Counted from the stretch's first letter, positions 23,968-35,700 are shown. The stretch: DNA of 64,000 bases from Spongilla lacustris (GCA_949361645.1 OX442428.1:4874461-4938460), one strand, 5' to 3'. Program-made: numbers and translations. Notes: a model not told the origin generated them from the letters alone.

Positions 23968-26900
23968 ATGACGGCGGAGGAGCTTCTCTCACGAACGGTA
24001 AGGATGAGCTTACGGCCTCCACCCCTATTTACAGAAGAGACAGACTTGTTGCTGTGGCTCACTCGCTTCGAAATGTACGTGAACCAAGCGAAGATAGCGG
24101 AGAAACAGTGGACGAAGGAGCTTCTTCCATTGTTGGCGGAAGGTCCTTTCAGGTTGGTAGCGCAACAAGGTTTGGTAGCCTCCGAAGACTACAAGGCAGT
24201 GACGCAGTGTCTAAGAGCCCAGTACGCCCCCGAAGGTAACCAGTTAGAGTGGCAGGCGAAATTTCAGCGACGTGTGCAGAAGTCGGGCGAACAGCTGGCC
24301 GAGTACGTGGGGTATTTGCGCATGATGGCAGATAAAGCGTATCCGAAATGGTCTACGGACCAGCGGCTTGAATTGGTAAGGGACCAGTTTATCCAGGGTG
24401 TGCAATCTTCCTCCACGCAGCTGCGACTCATGAAAGAGATGCCTAAAACTGTCGAAGAGGCCGTTATTCTCGCGACGCAGTTGGAAGCTATAGAGGCAGC
24501 GCAGAAGAAGCTGTGCAGACAGCGCACACAGGAGTCGCTGGCGGTCGAAAGGGATACGAAACCGGGGGACGGAGAGGGCTCAGAGGAGTCGTTCGCGGCG
24601 GCTGTTAAGCGTGCAGATAACGTACCCATGGTGGAGAAGCTGAGAAGGCAGGTGGAAGACTCTGAGAAAATGCTACACCAACTCAAGAGACAGCTTCAGC
24701 AGCTTCAACTTGACCAAGGGCATGCACGGCAGGATGCGCCTGCAAGAGGCTTCGGCCACAACGCTTATGCAAATAAGCGCTCTTCAAACTACTCACATAA
24801 GCAGCAAGGAGCGGTATGCTGGAACTGTGGGGAACGGGGACACTTAAAGCGAAACTGTCCATCGAGGAAGAGTTTCGTGGATTCAGCGGCCGTAAGTTCC
24901 ACTTTAATGATTGAGGGTTTTCTTGACGGTCGTGTTACGACGTTACTGGTGGATACGGGTTCGGCGGTAACGTTAGTAAGGGAGGACGTATGGAGAGATG
25001 CTAAATCTGGAAGTGCTGTGCAACTAGAGTCACCAGTTCATACAGTTGTGGCTGCCAATGGTGGGAAGTTGAATATTACGGGTCAGTGCACCATTAAAAT
25101 AGCAGTAGGGCCATTGTCAAAGGACCACGTAGTATTGGTGGCTAAAAATCTACACCAGGAATGTCTCCTTGGGGCTGATTTTTTGATGCGCCATGGTTGT
25201 GTGTTAGACCTCCAACAAAACATTATGTTCACTAAAGACGGGCCTGTTCACTTTGTGTCATCAGTTAGTAGTGCTCATAGTACCCCTGTGTGCTTTGTTA
25301 CTTTGATTGAAACGGTAACAGTTCCTCCCAACTGTCAGATGTGCTTGCCTGTGAAGAAGACAAGGCATAAGTCTGCACCATCTGCTGAGGTGTTAGTGGT
25401 GGAGCCATGTGAAGAGTTTGTGCACATGTATGGTCTCCTTGTTGCCCATTCTATTACAGATGCTGTTGCTGACCAGACAATGGTACAGGTCATGAACCCA
25501 TGTTTTTCACCCATCACAGTACATGCAGATGTAAGGGTGGGGGTGTTGCAACCTGTTGTTGACTGTGCACAGATACAGAACTCTGTCAGTAGCAGACCTA
25601 AGCAGGCCATCAAGGACACTATTGATCAGATGACTACAGGCCTGGCCCCAAGTGTGAAGGACAGAGTGGCTGCACTCCTGTGGCGGTTTGAAGATGTCAT
25701 TGCTCTGAATGATAATGACTTAGGTCGTACCCACCTAGTGAGCCATCGCATTGACACGGCAGATGCGCGGCCTGTTCGCCAGCTGGCTCGACGACTGCCC
25801 TTTCACCTTCATGAAGAAGTGCGTGGGTTAGTTGATAATATGTTGTCCCAGGGAATCATTGAGCCATGTTGTGGGCCTTGGGCTTCGCCTATCCTGTTGG
25901 CTAAGAAGAAAGATGGGAGCACCAGATTTTGCGTAGATTTTCGCTGCGTTAATGACATGACGCGCAAGGATGCCCAACCGTTGCCTAGGATAGACGACAC
26001 GCTAGATGCTTTGGGAGGGGCTTGCTACTTTTCCACTTTAGATCTAGCCAGTGGTTACTGGCAAGTCGAGGTGGACAGTAGAGATAGGGAAAAGACAGGA
26101 TTTGTAACACCATGTGGGCTTTACCAATTTCGAGTGATGCCGTTTGGGTTGTGCAATGCGCCAGCAACCTTCCAGCGGCTCATGGAGCACGTCTTGGCTG
26201 GCTTGCATTGGACTACATGTCTCGTGTACCTCGACGACATCATTATCTTTAGCAAGTCAATTGAACAGCATATCGCGCAGCTTAGTGACGTGTTTGCACG
26301 TTTAAAGGGGGCGGGGCTGAAGATCAGGCCTAGTAAGTGTCGATTGCTACAGTCTAGTGTGCAGTACCTTGGCCACATAATTTCAGGCAAAGGCATTAAG
26401 ACAGATCCCGCAAAGATTGCATGTGTAGCCAACTGGCCTGTACCGGAGACTACAGCTGAGCTTAAGCGCTTCCTCGGTTTTGCCTCATACTATAGACGTT
26501 TTGTGAGGAATTTTGCTCAAGTGACATGTCCTCTGAATGCTCTGACCCAAAAAGGTACACAATGGCTATGGTCAGAGGGATGTAACAATGCATTCTTTGA
26601 ATTAAAAAAACGGCTTGTGTCATCACCAATACTGGCATTGCCTGATTTCAGTTTAGATTTTGTGCTAGACACAGATGCCAGTGGAGATGGTCTGGGTGCT
26701 GTACTCTCGCAGGTGTCCAATGGAGAAGAAAGGGTACTGGCCTATGCCAGTAGAGCATTGAGCAGAACAGAGAGAAAGTATTGCGCCACAAGGAGAGAGA
26801 TGCTTGCCTTGGTTTGGGCTGCTCGACATTTCCGGCCGTACCTTTATGGGAAAAAGTTCACCCTGCGAACAGACCACCATTCTCTGAAATGGCTGCACAA

Positions 26901-28743
26901 TTTTAAAGAAACAGAGGGACAAGTGGCTCGCTGGCTGGAGGTGCTGTCCGAGTTTGACTACACAGTTGTACACCGTGTGGGTAAGCGACACACAAATGCT
27001 GATGCATTGTCCCGTGGCAGGTGCAGGCAATGTGGAAGGGACAAGGAGGTGATGGAGGATGATCCCATGACTTGTGATGCTGTATCCCACCTCATTCTAC
27101 CAGCTTGGACAGGAGATGAGATCAAGGCTCAGCAGAGTTCTGACCTTGATCTACAGCAAATGGTCACTTGGCTGGAGACAAACACCTGCCCGGACCACCT
27201 CCCTAATGATGTATCCTGGAGGCTTTCATCACTATGGGTCCAAAGGAGGTACCTTGTATTGATAGATGGGGTCTTGCATCGTAGATGGGAGGATGTACCA
27301 GGTGGTGGGGTTTGTAAGCACCTTCAACTTGTACTACCTGGCAACCTGGTAAAGAGTGTGCTAGAGGGTCTACATAGTACCTTGGTGGGTGGTCACATGG
27401 GGGCAGCAAAAACACTAGCTAAGGTACGTGCACGCTTTTACTGGCCAGGTCAGAAGAGAGATGTCGAGATGTGGTGCAAGGGCTGTGCCACATGTAATTC
27501 AAGGAAGGCACCACCGGGGAGGGCCAGAGCCCCTTTGGAAACCAGTATAGTCCAGAGGCCTTTACAGAGGGTTGCGATGGATATCTTGGGACCGCTCCCT
27601 GAGACTCCAAGGGGTAACCGCTACATACTGGTAATTGGTGATTATTTCACCAAGTGGAAAGAGGCTTTTCCTTTAAGGGACACTGAGGCAGTTACCGTAG
27701 CAAGGGTTTTTGTTAATGAGTTTATATGCCGATTTGGTGTTCCAGACTCGCTCCACACTGATCAGGGAAAGAACTTTGAAGCCAAAATAATTAAGGAAAT
27801 ATGTGCATTGCTGGACATTAAGAAAACACGCACAACGGCATACCACCCTCAGTCAGATGGCCTTGTAGAGAGGTTCAACAGAACTTTACTTGGTATGTTG
27901 AGTATGATGGTGAAGGAAGATGAACAGGGGTGGGACCTTCTCTTACCAACTATGCTGTTAGCCTACCGGACCAGTCATCATGCCACAACAGGGGTAACAC
28001 CTTTTGAATTAATGTTCGGTCGTAACCCACGCCTCCCTGAGGACGTATTATTCTCTATTCCAGGTGCAGTTGAGGATCCATCTCAGTACGCTGAGATACT
28101 GAAGAGGCGGATGCAACAAGCCAGCAAACGAGTCCTGCAGTACATGGAGCTCCAACAGCAACGCCAGAAGGAGAACTATGATGATGGAGTGAGGGGGAAG
28201 GCATATGCAGTGAATGATTTTGTATTTCTCCATAATCCAGCTGTTAAGCGTGGACGTTCTAAGAAGTTTCACAAACCATGGCAAGGACCTTTCAGAGTTG
28301 TAGAAGTGTTGGGGCCATCCGTGTACAGAATTGCAGATGGTGATAACCCGAGAAAGCAGAAGGTGGACCACTTTAACAGGTTAAAGCCGGCCCCTGCACC
28401 GGCACCTGCAAAGGCTACACCATCACCAGAGGTGGTCATACTGGTACCAGGACAACTGGCAGAACCTGAAGGTCTTCCCGATGGAGCAAGAGAGCTGGAT
28501 GGTCTGGAGGGTCACCCTCCTAATCTAGCCCCTCCGAATCAAGCAGCTAGAGATTATAATAGGGATATCCCACCTCCTCATGCCCAAGTTGAGCCAGAGG
28601 ATATACAGCCTGTCAATATACCACCTGGGCCAAGACGCTCAGCCAGACTAAGAAGGCCAGTGGTGCGTTACGGAGACCCTGTGGAAATCCCAGAGACTGT
28701 CACTGATGAAGACTTGTTTGAGAGTGAGGACACAGTCTCCTAG
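23968..28743 (+). CDS. gag-pol polyprotein of Ty3/gypsy element 2 (1591 aa)
   Basis: One open frame starting 24 bases after the 5' LTR. Order seen: gag (about 1-270) with a Gln-rich, probably coiled segment around 225-250; a single zinc knuckle CWNCGERGHLKRNC at 284; aspartic protease D329-TGS; reverse transcriptase YLDD at 754-757; RNase H DTDAS (D903); integrase zinc region from H1136; integrase core D1205, D1265, E1301 (35 residues between the last two); and a basic, proline-rich tail ending in acidic residues. No chromodomain or envelope was recognised. All catalytic positions inspected are present. The stop is 12 bases before the 3' LTR, as expected for an intact element. Confidence 0.95.
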   Translation: MTAEELLSRTVRMSLRPPPLFTEETDLLLWLTRFEMYVNQAKIAEKQWTKELLPLLAEGPFRLVAQQGLVASEDYKAVTQCLRAQYAPEGNQLEWQAKFQRRVQKSGEQLAEYVGYLRMMADKAYPKWSTDQRLELVRDQFIQGVQSSSTQLRLMKEMPKTVEEAVILATQLEAIEAAQKKLCRQRTQESLAVERDTKPGDGEGSEESFAAAVKRADNVPMVEKLRRQVEDSEKMLHQLKRQLQQLQLDQGHARQDAPARGFGHNAYANKRSSNYSHKQQGAVCWNCGERGHLKRNCPSRKSFVDSAAVSSTLMIEGFLDGRVTTLLVDTGSAVTLVREDVWRDAKSGSAVQLESPVHTVVAANGGKLNITGQCTIKIAVGPLSKDHVVLVAKNLHQECLLGADFLMRHGCVLDLQQNIMFTKDGPVHFVSSVSSAHSTPVCFVTLIETVTVPPNCQMCLPVKKTRHKSAPSAEVLVVEPCEEFVHMYGLLVAHSITDAVADQTMVQVMNPCFSPITVHADVRVGVLQPVVDCAQIQNSVSSRPKQAIKDTIDQMTTGLAPSVKDRVAALLWRFEDVIALNDNDLGRTHLVSHRIDTADARPVRQLARRLPFHLHEEVRGLVDNMLSQGIIEPCCGPWASPILLAKKKDGSTRFCVDFRCVNDMTRKDAQPLPRIDDTLDALGGACYFSTLDLASGYWQVEVDSRDREKTGFVTPCGLYQFRVMPFGLCNAPATFQRLMEHVLAGLHWTTCLVYLDDIIIFSKSIEQHIAQLSDVFARLKGAGLKIRPSKCRLLQSSVQYLGHIISGKGIKTDPAKIACVANWPVPETTAELKRFLGFASYYRRFVRNFAQVTCPLNALTQKGTQWLWSEGCNNAFFELKKRLVSSPILALPDFSLDFVLDTDASGDGLGAVLSQVSNGEERVLAYASRALSRTERKYCATRREMLALVWAARHFRPYLYGKKFTLRTDHHSLKWLHNFKETEGQVARWLEVLSEFDYTVVHRVGKRHTNADALSRGRCRQCGRDKEVMEDDPMTCDAVSHLILPAWTGDEIKAQQSSDLDLQQMVTWLETNTCPDHLPNDVSWRLSSLWVQRRYLVLIDGVLHRRWEDVPGGGVCKHLQLVLPGNLVKSVLEGLHSTLVGGHMGAAKTLAKVRARFYWPGQKRDVEMWCKGCATCNSRKAPPGRARAPLETSIVQRPLQRVAMDILGPLPETPRGNRYILVIGDYFTKWKEAFPLRDTEAVTVARVFVNEFICRFGVPDSLHTDQGKNFEAKIIKEICALLDIKKTRTTAYHPQSDGLVERFNRTLLGMLSMMVKEDEQGWDLLLPTMLLAYRTSHHATTGVTPFELMFGRNPRLPEDVLFSIPGAVEDPSQYAEILKRRMQQASKRVLQYMELQQQRQKENYDDGVRGKAYAVNDFVFLHNPAVKRGRSKKFHKPWQGPFRVVEVLGPSVYRIADGDNPRKQKVDHFNRLKPAPAPAPAKATPSPEVVILVPGQLAEPEGLPDGARELDGLEGHPPNLAPPNQAARDYNRDIPPPHAQVEPEDIQPVNIPPGPRRSARLRRPVVRYGDPVEIPETVTDEDLFESEDTVS

Positions 28744-28755
28744 GAGAGGGAGTAG

Positions 28756-28900
28756 TGTAATGAACTGGTGTAATGAACTGACTGTAATTGCTAACTAGCG
28801 AATGATTAACCGGACAGATCGGGAGTATTTATTGTGATGCATTGCTGTTTAGAGTTAGTCTTCTTACTGTGCAAAACCTGATCAATGTAATATTATTATA
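28756..28900 (+). repeat. 3' LTR of gypsy element 2
   Basis: 145 bp. I find no difference from the 5' LTR when reading base by base. Confidence 0.92.
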
Positions 28901-28904
28901 CATG

Positions 28905-30590
28905 TCAATTGAAAAATATGCATGTGCCATACCAAAGGCAGCAATGGTAAAATTTAGATTTAATAGTAAGTTTGGCGCAACTTTTAGAACTTCAAAATGT
29001 AATATTTGTCGTAACTTTATGACTGTTCAAGCTACAATGATGGAAATACGATATTCATGTCCAACCACCCAGTAGAATTTTTAAATTACATAATGTAATT
29101 AACAATTGACAATCAACTGTTCTAATCACTGTTTTATTTAAACATACATACATCTCGAGGGTATCTATTTTTGTAGAAAGGCTGCAAAGATTGGTCAGTC
29201 CCAATTTCTAACTTATTTCATCATTCGCATGAATAGGAATAAATAGGTACATCACTGAGATATTTATGACAGTTTAAGCTTTTTAATTACCATTTACCAA
29301 TCCATGATGTGTCAAAAACATGGAATTGCAAGCCATGTGTTTACCCAATTGTGGATTTTTTTCCGACATATCCAAAATCTGTGGCAAGGAAGGATATTTG
29401 GGTTTGTATTTACTCTATCAAGTGTTCTAACTGTAGAAATGCTTATATAAGAGTGTGGCAGGCTGCTTAAAAACACAAACATGATTCCAATATAAATCCT
29501 AAAGATGGTTCCCAGTTTCAGGATTTTAACCTTAGTTTCTTGAATTCTTTTGTTACTTACGTCAGTTGTGTGCACAAAAGTATTGGCTGAACATGAAAAT
29601 TCAATCCCCATGATTGTAACTTAATAAGTACCACAAATAATCACTTTAGGGAAGTGTGGAACACTGAAATATTAATAAGGTGGGATATAAAATTATTATG
29701 ATTTCTGATACTAGTGCATGTGTGTGAGGGTTCATGAAGTTAGATATTTGACATCAGTTCTGTATTCTAAACAGCAATTGTGGGCTAGGCAAGACCTACA
29801 TTTTGGTTATCTGGAGGTTGTTTTTTACTAGCCTTCTGGTGTTTCAGTGAGTATCATAGGAACACAAAGCAGACCTATACAATCTGTATAGAACACAGCA
29901 AACACATACATGTACATGTAACAACCACACACAAAAGTTTTATTGATTTCACAGAAAAACAGAAATTAGTTAGGTCCGCCCCCTATTCTAATGTTTATGG
30001 GCCTTGTGTGAGCAAACAAAAGCCAGCAAAGCATCGATATCGATTATATTTACCGCGTCGTCCAGCTGCAGGGTCCTATGTGGTGCCGTACGCGTATGGG
30101 CAACCTACTGTATATACATCATATGTATACATGTTCTAAAGACAAGTGCGCGCGTACGTACGTTACATGTGATGCTTTTTTACAGCCGCTTTTTTTGGAG
30201 TTTTTTATGCGCAAAACCGTGAAAACGCGTTGGCTTCTGGGACTCCCGATGTTGGACCTTACAGCGCTCCCTAGCTGGGTGGGAGGGGTGCCCCTCCCCG
30301 AGGCAGCACCATATAGCGCCCCTCCCCCCCCCCCTCCCAACTATTATCTCCTTTCGACGCCACTGGTTCACGTACCTTTACTTCAAACATAAACACTTGG
30401 TCCAAAACTTCCTAGACCAATTGCATATTTGTTTAGCCGCCTCCTCCAGCTCATCGTTGCTATTACTTTCATGTAGATCTCCTGGTGTAAAGTCGGGACC
30501 CAGCTCTTCCATGATATTGCGCGCGCGAATTTGGATCTCCGCGTGCGCATGCAAAATATATAAAGTGCACGTGATGCAGTAGATTGCAAT
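28905..30590. other. internal part of the CACAGG element, no gene recognised
   Basis: No recognisable gene. A G/C-rich segment at about 30230-30365 ends GCGTCGAAAG-type sequence on the minus strand (CAGTGGCGTCGAAAGG inverted, CACTG at 30361-30365), which resembles a hAT terminus. A short minus-strand acidic frame (30378-30510) is not credible alone. Confidence 0.45.
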
Positions 30591-30599
30591 TGTCGTCAC

Positions 30600-31310
30600 A
30601 TTCCCTATATTGGGATTATATAGTTACAACTTTTGAAATACATTTCCCAATAATGGGATTACAGTTCCCATAACTATTCCAATCCTGGCCGGAAACACCA
30701 TTCCCTATATTGGGATTATGTTGTTGGAAACACATTCCCTATCTTGGTAGCACCATTCCCAATATTGGGAAAGAAATCCCAATGTAATTTCCAACCTTGG
30801 AAACACCATTCCAGATATTGGAAGAGAAATCCCAATGGAATTTCCATCTTGGAAACACCATTCCCGAGATCGGAAAAGAAATCCCAATGTAATTTCCAAT
30901 CTTGGAAACACCATTCCCGAGATTGGAAAAGAAATCCCAATGTAATTTCCAATCTTGGAAACACCATTCCCGATATTGGAAAAGAAATCCCAATGTAATT
31001 TCCAATCTTGGAAACACCATTCCCGATATTGGAAAAGAAATCCCAATGTCTTGGAAACACCATTCCCGATATTGGAAAAGAAATCCCAATGTAATTGGAA
31101 GAGCGATTCCCAACATTGGAAATTATTCTCGATACATTTCCCAGTCCAGCGAGAGTGCAAAACGTTCCGCCGTGTTATCAAGAATCGATTAAGGGTGGAC
31201 CTTTCAGATAAGCTTTTTAAATTCCCGAAAACGCAGATTTCACTTTTTCCAGTCTTGGGAAAGTACAGGAAATTCCCATGATTGGGATTTTAAACGCTTG
31301 GGAATTCGCT
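30600..31310. repeat. right subterminal tandem array, about 53-bp unit
   Basis: At least five units of a roughly 53-bp repeat built from CATTCCCGATATTGGAAAAG, AAATCCCAATGTAATTTCC and AATCTTGGAAACAC. The flanking portions contain CCCAATATTGGGA dyads. The array is open in several frames and produces spurious repeated peptides. It is the counterpart of 22090-22400. Confidence 0.88.
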
Positions 31311-31539
31311 AATTCCTAATACTGGAATCGCAAATGGTTTTCCTGTGTAAAGCGATCAGTATCGATAGGTTTTGGGGGGGGGGGGGGGGGGGGGGGGGGG
31401 CCCTGCTGCTTAATTTCTTGTTCCAAAATTCAGTTCCAATTATACGGAAAAAAATCACAATTTCATGCACGGACTTGCAGTTTCTAATCAATAAACAAGG
31501 AAGATTAGGGAAAGAGGGCCAACTACTCCTGATGTTTCA

Positions 31540-31785
31540 TAGGCAATAGGGGTGAAAGTGTGAAACATATGCCTGGGTGTCCCTCCAGATACGAGTATTT
31601 GGCCTTTTTTCAGTCCTCTGCCTGACTGGCAAATATAGCACCTGCTGCCATAGTGGACTGTGCCAGGTGAGGTGGAGCATAGGTGTCAGAACAGATGGCA
31701 TCCCAAACCAAAAGGTTCCCGTTCTTCCATGAGACCATTGTGATGCCGTCAGGACGTTTCCCATCAGAGCAGTCTAGGCCTGTTT
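31540..31785 (-). pseudogene. fragment of a retrotransposon C-terminal nuclease-like domain
   Basis: On the minus strand from about 31785 the frame reads CSDGKRPDGITMVSWKNG, then LLVWDAICSDTYAP. An internal stop and a frame change lie near 31600-31620, followed by TFTPIAYETSGVVGP. The RPDG...VWD core fits the restriction-like endonuclease pattern seen in reverse-transcriptase proteins of invertebrates. It is a remnant only, with no reverse transcriptase alongside. Confidence 0.6.
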
Positions 31786-32149
31786 CTTCTTCTTATTATT
31801 ATTATGAGAAAAACAAGGTACATGCAGAATACGTAATACAAAAGTTCATGTTCAAGTTCTTATTTACAATGGCTACCTGGCAATCATTGCACTTGCATGT
31901 TGCCTCTGCAATGTGATGGCCAATCTTTGGTACAGCTGATTGATGACACATGATTTTGCCTGGCCAGTGCGACCCGAAATTCTGTCCGAAAGAGTGGCAA
32001 AAACTGGTCTGCTCTCCAACCCCCATCCACCAAATATAAAATTTCTACTGCCATGGGTATGAAAAGAATGTTCTGACTGTGAAGGGCCTCCAGATTATTT
32101 ATTATTATTATTACGGAGAGTAGGAAACACCAGGCCAATGATGCCAAGT

Positions 32150-32355
32150 GTTCAGCTTTAGGGTGGCCTCTAGTAGTTGACTCCTATGGGGCTTGGGGTA
32201 ACGAAGCGTCAAGATTTCTGGCTCAGATCATTGCTAGGCTTGCAATTCACAAGTCTCTGCCAAAGGCACAGATATCTTTTGAGCTTTTCGCAAACTTGAG
32301 CATTTGCCTAACAAGAGCGAATGCCAGAGCCATCCTCCGTAGAATCCCATCTTAA
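32150..32355 (+). pseudogene. 3' tail fragment of a non-LTR retrotransposon
   Basis: The plus-strand frame reads VVDSYGAWG, then RANARAILRRIPS and a stop at about 32355. This matches the tail of the element at 1.35-3.32 kb (YGAWG ... RANATAILSRWLPS), so the two belong to the same or a close family. Only the last roughly 65 codons are present, as expected for a 5'-truncated insertion. The start is approximate. Confidence 0.65.
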
Positions 32356-32746
32356 CTGTAGTGTGTTTTATATATAGCAAGTGTTTGTGTGTAATTCATA
32401 TAACATCAAAATTATTCATTATTATTATTATATAACATATTCGCTTGGTGCTACCTTTGTATGCAAGTCATTTGTGCGCACCTTCGATCAATGGGTCTGT
32501 GGTGCCCCACCTTCTAAATTAATTTTTGAAACCTATCACACATTTGCGCATTTATTGTTACGTCACGAAAAGTTGCGTAATTGTTGAGGAAGGCACTAAT
32601 TAGATAAAGTATTACGAAGCAGTATTACTTTTATACTATATTATGTATAATATAGTTGTGGTCTGAAAAGAGACCCGAACGTTTATCTTTCTTTGGGGTG
32701 GTTGAAAAACGTTTCGGGCTTACCTTTGCCCGAAGGTGTGTTCATT

Positions 32747-35700
32747 ATGGCCCCACCAACGTTGCCTTCGGACCGCCATCTCGGGTTCACTTCTGTCAAG
32801 TCCCTGGGTCCGCTGCTGACGCTCATTCTGTGGAAATTTTGGCGATTGTGCGGAGCAGCCATTTTGATCCTCATCCTTCTGTACTGGTTGTACGGTGGCT
32901 TTCTCATCTTCATCCTTCTGTGTGTCACGGTACTGGGAGGAGCCTACCACTACCAGGACTCGCTTCTTTACTATCCAGAGCAACCCGAAAGCGCCCGTGT
33001 ATTCGTGCAGGCCCCAAGCTCTGTCGGCCTTCCCTACGAAAACGTCATTCTCACCTCCAAAGACGGGGTGCAGTTGGCCGCCTATTTCATAAAGCAGCCA
33101 CCTTCACAGCTTGGGCGGGTCCCGACGTTCCTCTTCCTCCATGGCAACGCCGGGAACATCGGCCACAGGCTGCACAACGCGCAGGCCTTGTACAGGCACT
33201 GCGGGTTCAATATCCTACTAGTGGAGTATCGTGGATACGGGAAGAGTCACGGATCTCCAAGTGAAGCCGGTTAGTGCACTATGCATTGTGATCAATCATC
33301 TTTCGAAAGAGCTTTTTTCCCCCCTGTTCCCCTCTCCCTCTGGACTTCTTTCTTTTTGTCTCCCCTCCCATCCCTCCCTTCACCCCACTTTTCCTTCCTT
33401 ACCTCCCCCCCCCCCCCCCCCCCCCCCCTCCCGCTCCTAGGCTTGTATCTTGATGCTCAGGCAGCCTTTGAGTTCCTGTTGGATAGGAGGGACATTGATA
33501 AGAACAAGATCATTGTGTTTGGGCGGTCCCTTGGCGGTGCTGTGGCAGCGTACCTTGCAGCATCTCCTGCCTATGTTGACAAGTGAGCATGGGAGGGGAG
33601 GAGAGAGGGATAAGGAAGGGGTGGAGGGAGGAGAGGGGGATAAGTGAGGGGTAGAGAGAGGTGAGGGATAAAGGAAGGGGTGGAAAGAGGTGAGAGGGAT
33701 AAAGGAAGGGGTGGAGGGAGGAGAGGGATAAGGGAGGGGTGCGGGGATAAGGGAAGGGAAGGAGAAAGGGTGTAAGGAAGGCAAAGGAGGGAACTGAAGG
33801 TGACTCGTACTGCTAGAAACAAAAGTGAAAGCTTAAGCTCACACAGAGTCCCATGCTGTTCCTAGCAATGTGTTATATATGAACCTCTCATTTTTGTGAT
33901 GGTTCTTAGGTACATGTGACTTCTGTTGATTGTATATTCCTTGAATGTAGTTCAATGTACTTCAATGTTTTTGTTACTAAAAAAAAAAAAATTAGTGAAA
34001 TAATATACCTGTCTATGCGTTGCCATTTATGGTCTGTGTTTACTTCATTATCTAATTTATTTGTTGGCTGTGCAAACATAGCAGCCAAGTAGCCAAATCT
34101 GCTGTTTGTCATTCAAAAAATGATGGTCTGTATACATGTAAGGTTACCACAGAAACTGTCGTGAAACTTAAGCTTTTACAGTAGAATTTCTGAAAGTGAA
34201 ACCTATATCATTCAGGGACATTAGCTTATTTACAAAGTGGATTAGTTATATGCTTATATACATTCAGTTTCACCACCACCTAAATCGTAGATTTTTTTCT
34301 TTTTCAAAGAGATTTTATTATCAAGCTGTACCTGTTTGTTTACCTATTTGTGCATTTACATGTACATGTAACTTAACAAGCGAAGTGTTAATGATGCAAC
34401 AAACCTCAAAGAGATTCAAAATAATATTTTCAAGTTTGATTACATAAAGTGAGCTGTAAGTGCTGTATTTTTAATATTTTGGTTACCATAGGTCCACGAT
34501 CAACTCAGTACAATAGCCGATTTCTTAAATGAAACGATGAGTGGATAAGCACGGGTGAAAGAGAAACCATGTTTGGAAAGCTAGCATGATGTCACATAAT
34601 TACGTTTCTATATTAGTACTGCTAATATATTCATACTGAGCGCTAATAGTGTAGCCTATGAATACACGAGTACCCTACCGGAGCGCGAGAGGCAGCTTCT
34701 GTTGGCAGATATTTGGAAAAGTGCCGCTCAATGCCCGTGCTGCATCCGCACCACAGGTGTGCACGTTGTGAGTTCCAAGCGAGTCGTGTTGGCTATATAA
34801 AATCTAATCATCCTTTGCCGCTCGTTGTTCTTCCAACCCTCGCTAGATACAGGTACTGGCAGCATCTAGGCCTAGGAAAGGCTAGTGTAGGGCACCATGG
34901 CTACCATTCAGACTTTTACCAAAAACGAGTTCCAGTGGTGAAAATAGTTTGGGGGCCCTTTGTCCGAAACAACCTATGGTAACGATTTGCTTTGAGCCTT
35001 AATTTTGCTCATTCTTGGACCAAAACGAGATCACAAAAAAAAAAAAAAAACGAGTTCTTACTGGAACTACGGTATTTAGCAGTTTAATGTGGAGGTATAA
35101 TTCATTGCCTCATTAATGTTTTGTATATGTCTATCATTTAGAGAGCTGCGCTATAATTGTCACAGGTTTACTTTCCATGTATCTAATGGACCTCACCAGC
35201 TATTTGGCTTCAGTGTACCCTTGGCACAATGTGGCTTCTAAGTTCTCTTTTCTGGCTTTGCTATAACAATGCACCAACTCACAACCCTAACAGTCTTTTA
35301 ATCTATAATACATGCTACATCACTGCACATGGGATTGTGTACATGTACATGTATCCGTCCATGAAGGATCAATATGGTGGGTGTCCATAAAGGATCAATA
35401 TGGTGGGAAGGAGAGGGGAAGACAGTAGGCCATGATGTGGTGTGCTGATATATGGAAGGTTGGAGATGGAAGGAGATATGTTGATGGTTGGAGGGAGATG
35501 ATAATGTTGTAGCCTGAAACTGAAAGGAAGTGTGCTATCATCCCTCCTTTCTGGTGTGCTATCATCCCTCCTTTCTGCCCTTGTGCCCACATCACACACC
35601 ATCAAAACATCACACTTGAAAGCTTTACTTTAACAATTCTTTTATTAATCCACCCATCCCAAAGAATGCTCACACCCATGTTTGATTCAGTCACTACAGA

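Larger units (their letters stand above)
23800..28900 (+). mobile_element. apparently intact Ty3/gypsy-type LTR retrotransposon (element 2)
   Basis: Two 145-bp LTRs (23800-23944, 28756-28900) that look identical on reading, starting TGTAATGAACTGG and ending ATTATTATA. CATG flanks both sides (23796-23799, 28901-28904). Reading the boundary one base over gives a 5-bp CATGT instead. TGGTGTCAGAAGTGGGA at 23946 is the likely primer-binding site. A purine-rich tract (28741-28755) precedes the 3' LTR. One uninterrupted gag-pol frame lies between. Identical LTRs and an open frame point to a recent insertion. Confidence 0.95.
22083..31347. mobile_element. 9.3-kb composite: DNA transposon with CACAGGAAAACC ends and subterminal repeats, containing a gypsy element
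   Basis: The ends CACAGGAAAACC (22083) and GGTTTTCCTGTG (ending 31347) are perfect inverse repeats. The flanks are TTAA and TAAA, a 3-of-4 match. Both ends carry long arrays of TTGGGAA/TTCCCAA dyads (22090-22400 and 30600-31310). Removing the nested LTR element leaves about 4.2 kb. CAC-start ends with arrayed subterminal repeats recall the CMC (EnSpm/Chapaev) group, where the repeats bind transposase. No transposase was recognised in 22400-23799 or 28905-30590. Confidence 0.65.

Noticed and set aside
30378..30599. Minus-strand acidic frame beginning MEELGPDFTPGDLH
   Set aside because: Only about 45 plausible codons, no downstream exon or family recognised. It could be a transposon exon but is not supportable.
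30705..31181. 158-codon minus-strand frame with repeated FPISGMVFPRLE-type motif; also looked CRISPR-like
   Set aside because: Head-to-tail 53-bp tandem units with no unique spacers, open in three frames. It is the subterminal array of a transposon in a eukaryotic genome.
31802..32147. Minus-strand frames with scattered Cys/His suggesting a zinc knuckle
   Set aside because: Spacing does not fit CCHC or other common fingers and the frame shifts repeatedly. No clear homology.
34713..34982. 89-codon frame in ABHD13 intron 2
   Set aside because: No recognisable domain, no splice context, no repeat homologue in the window.
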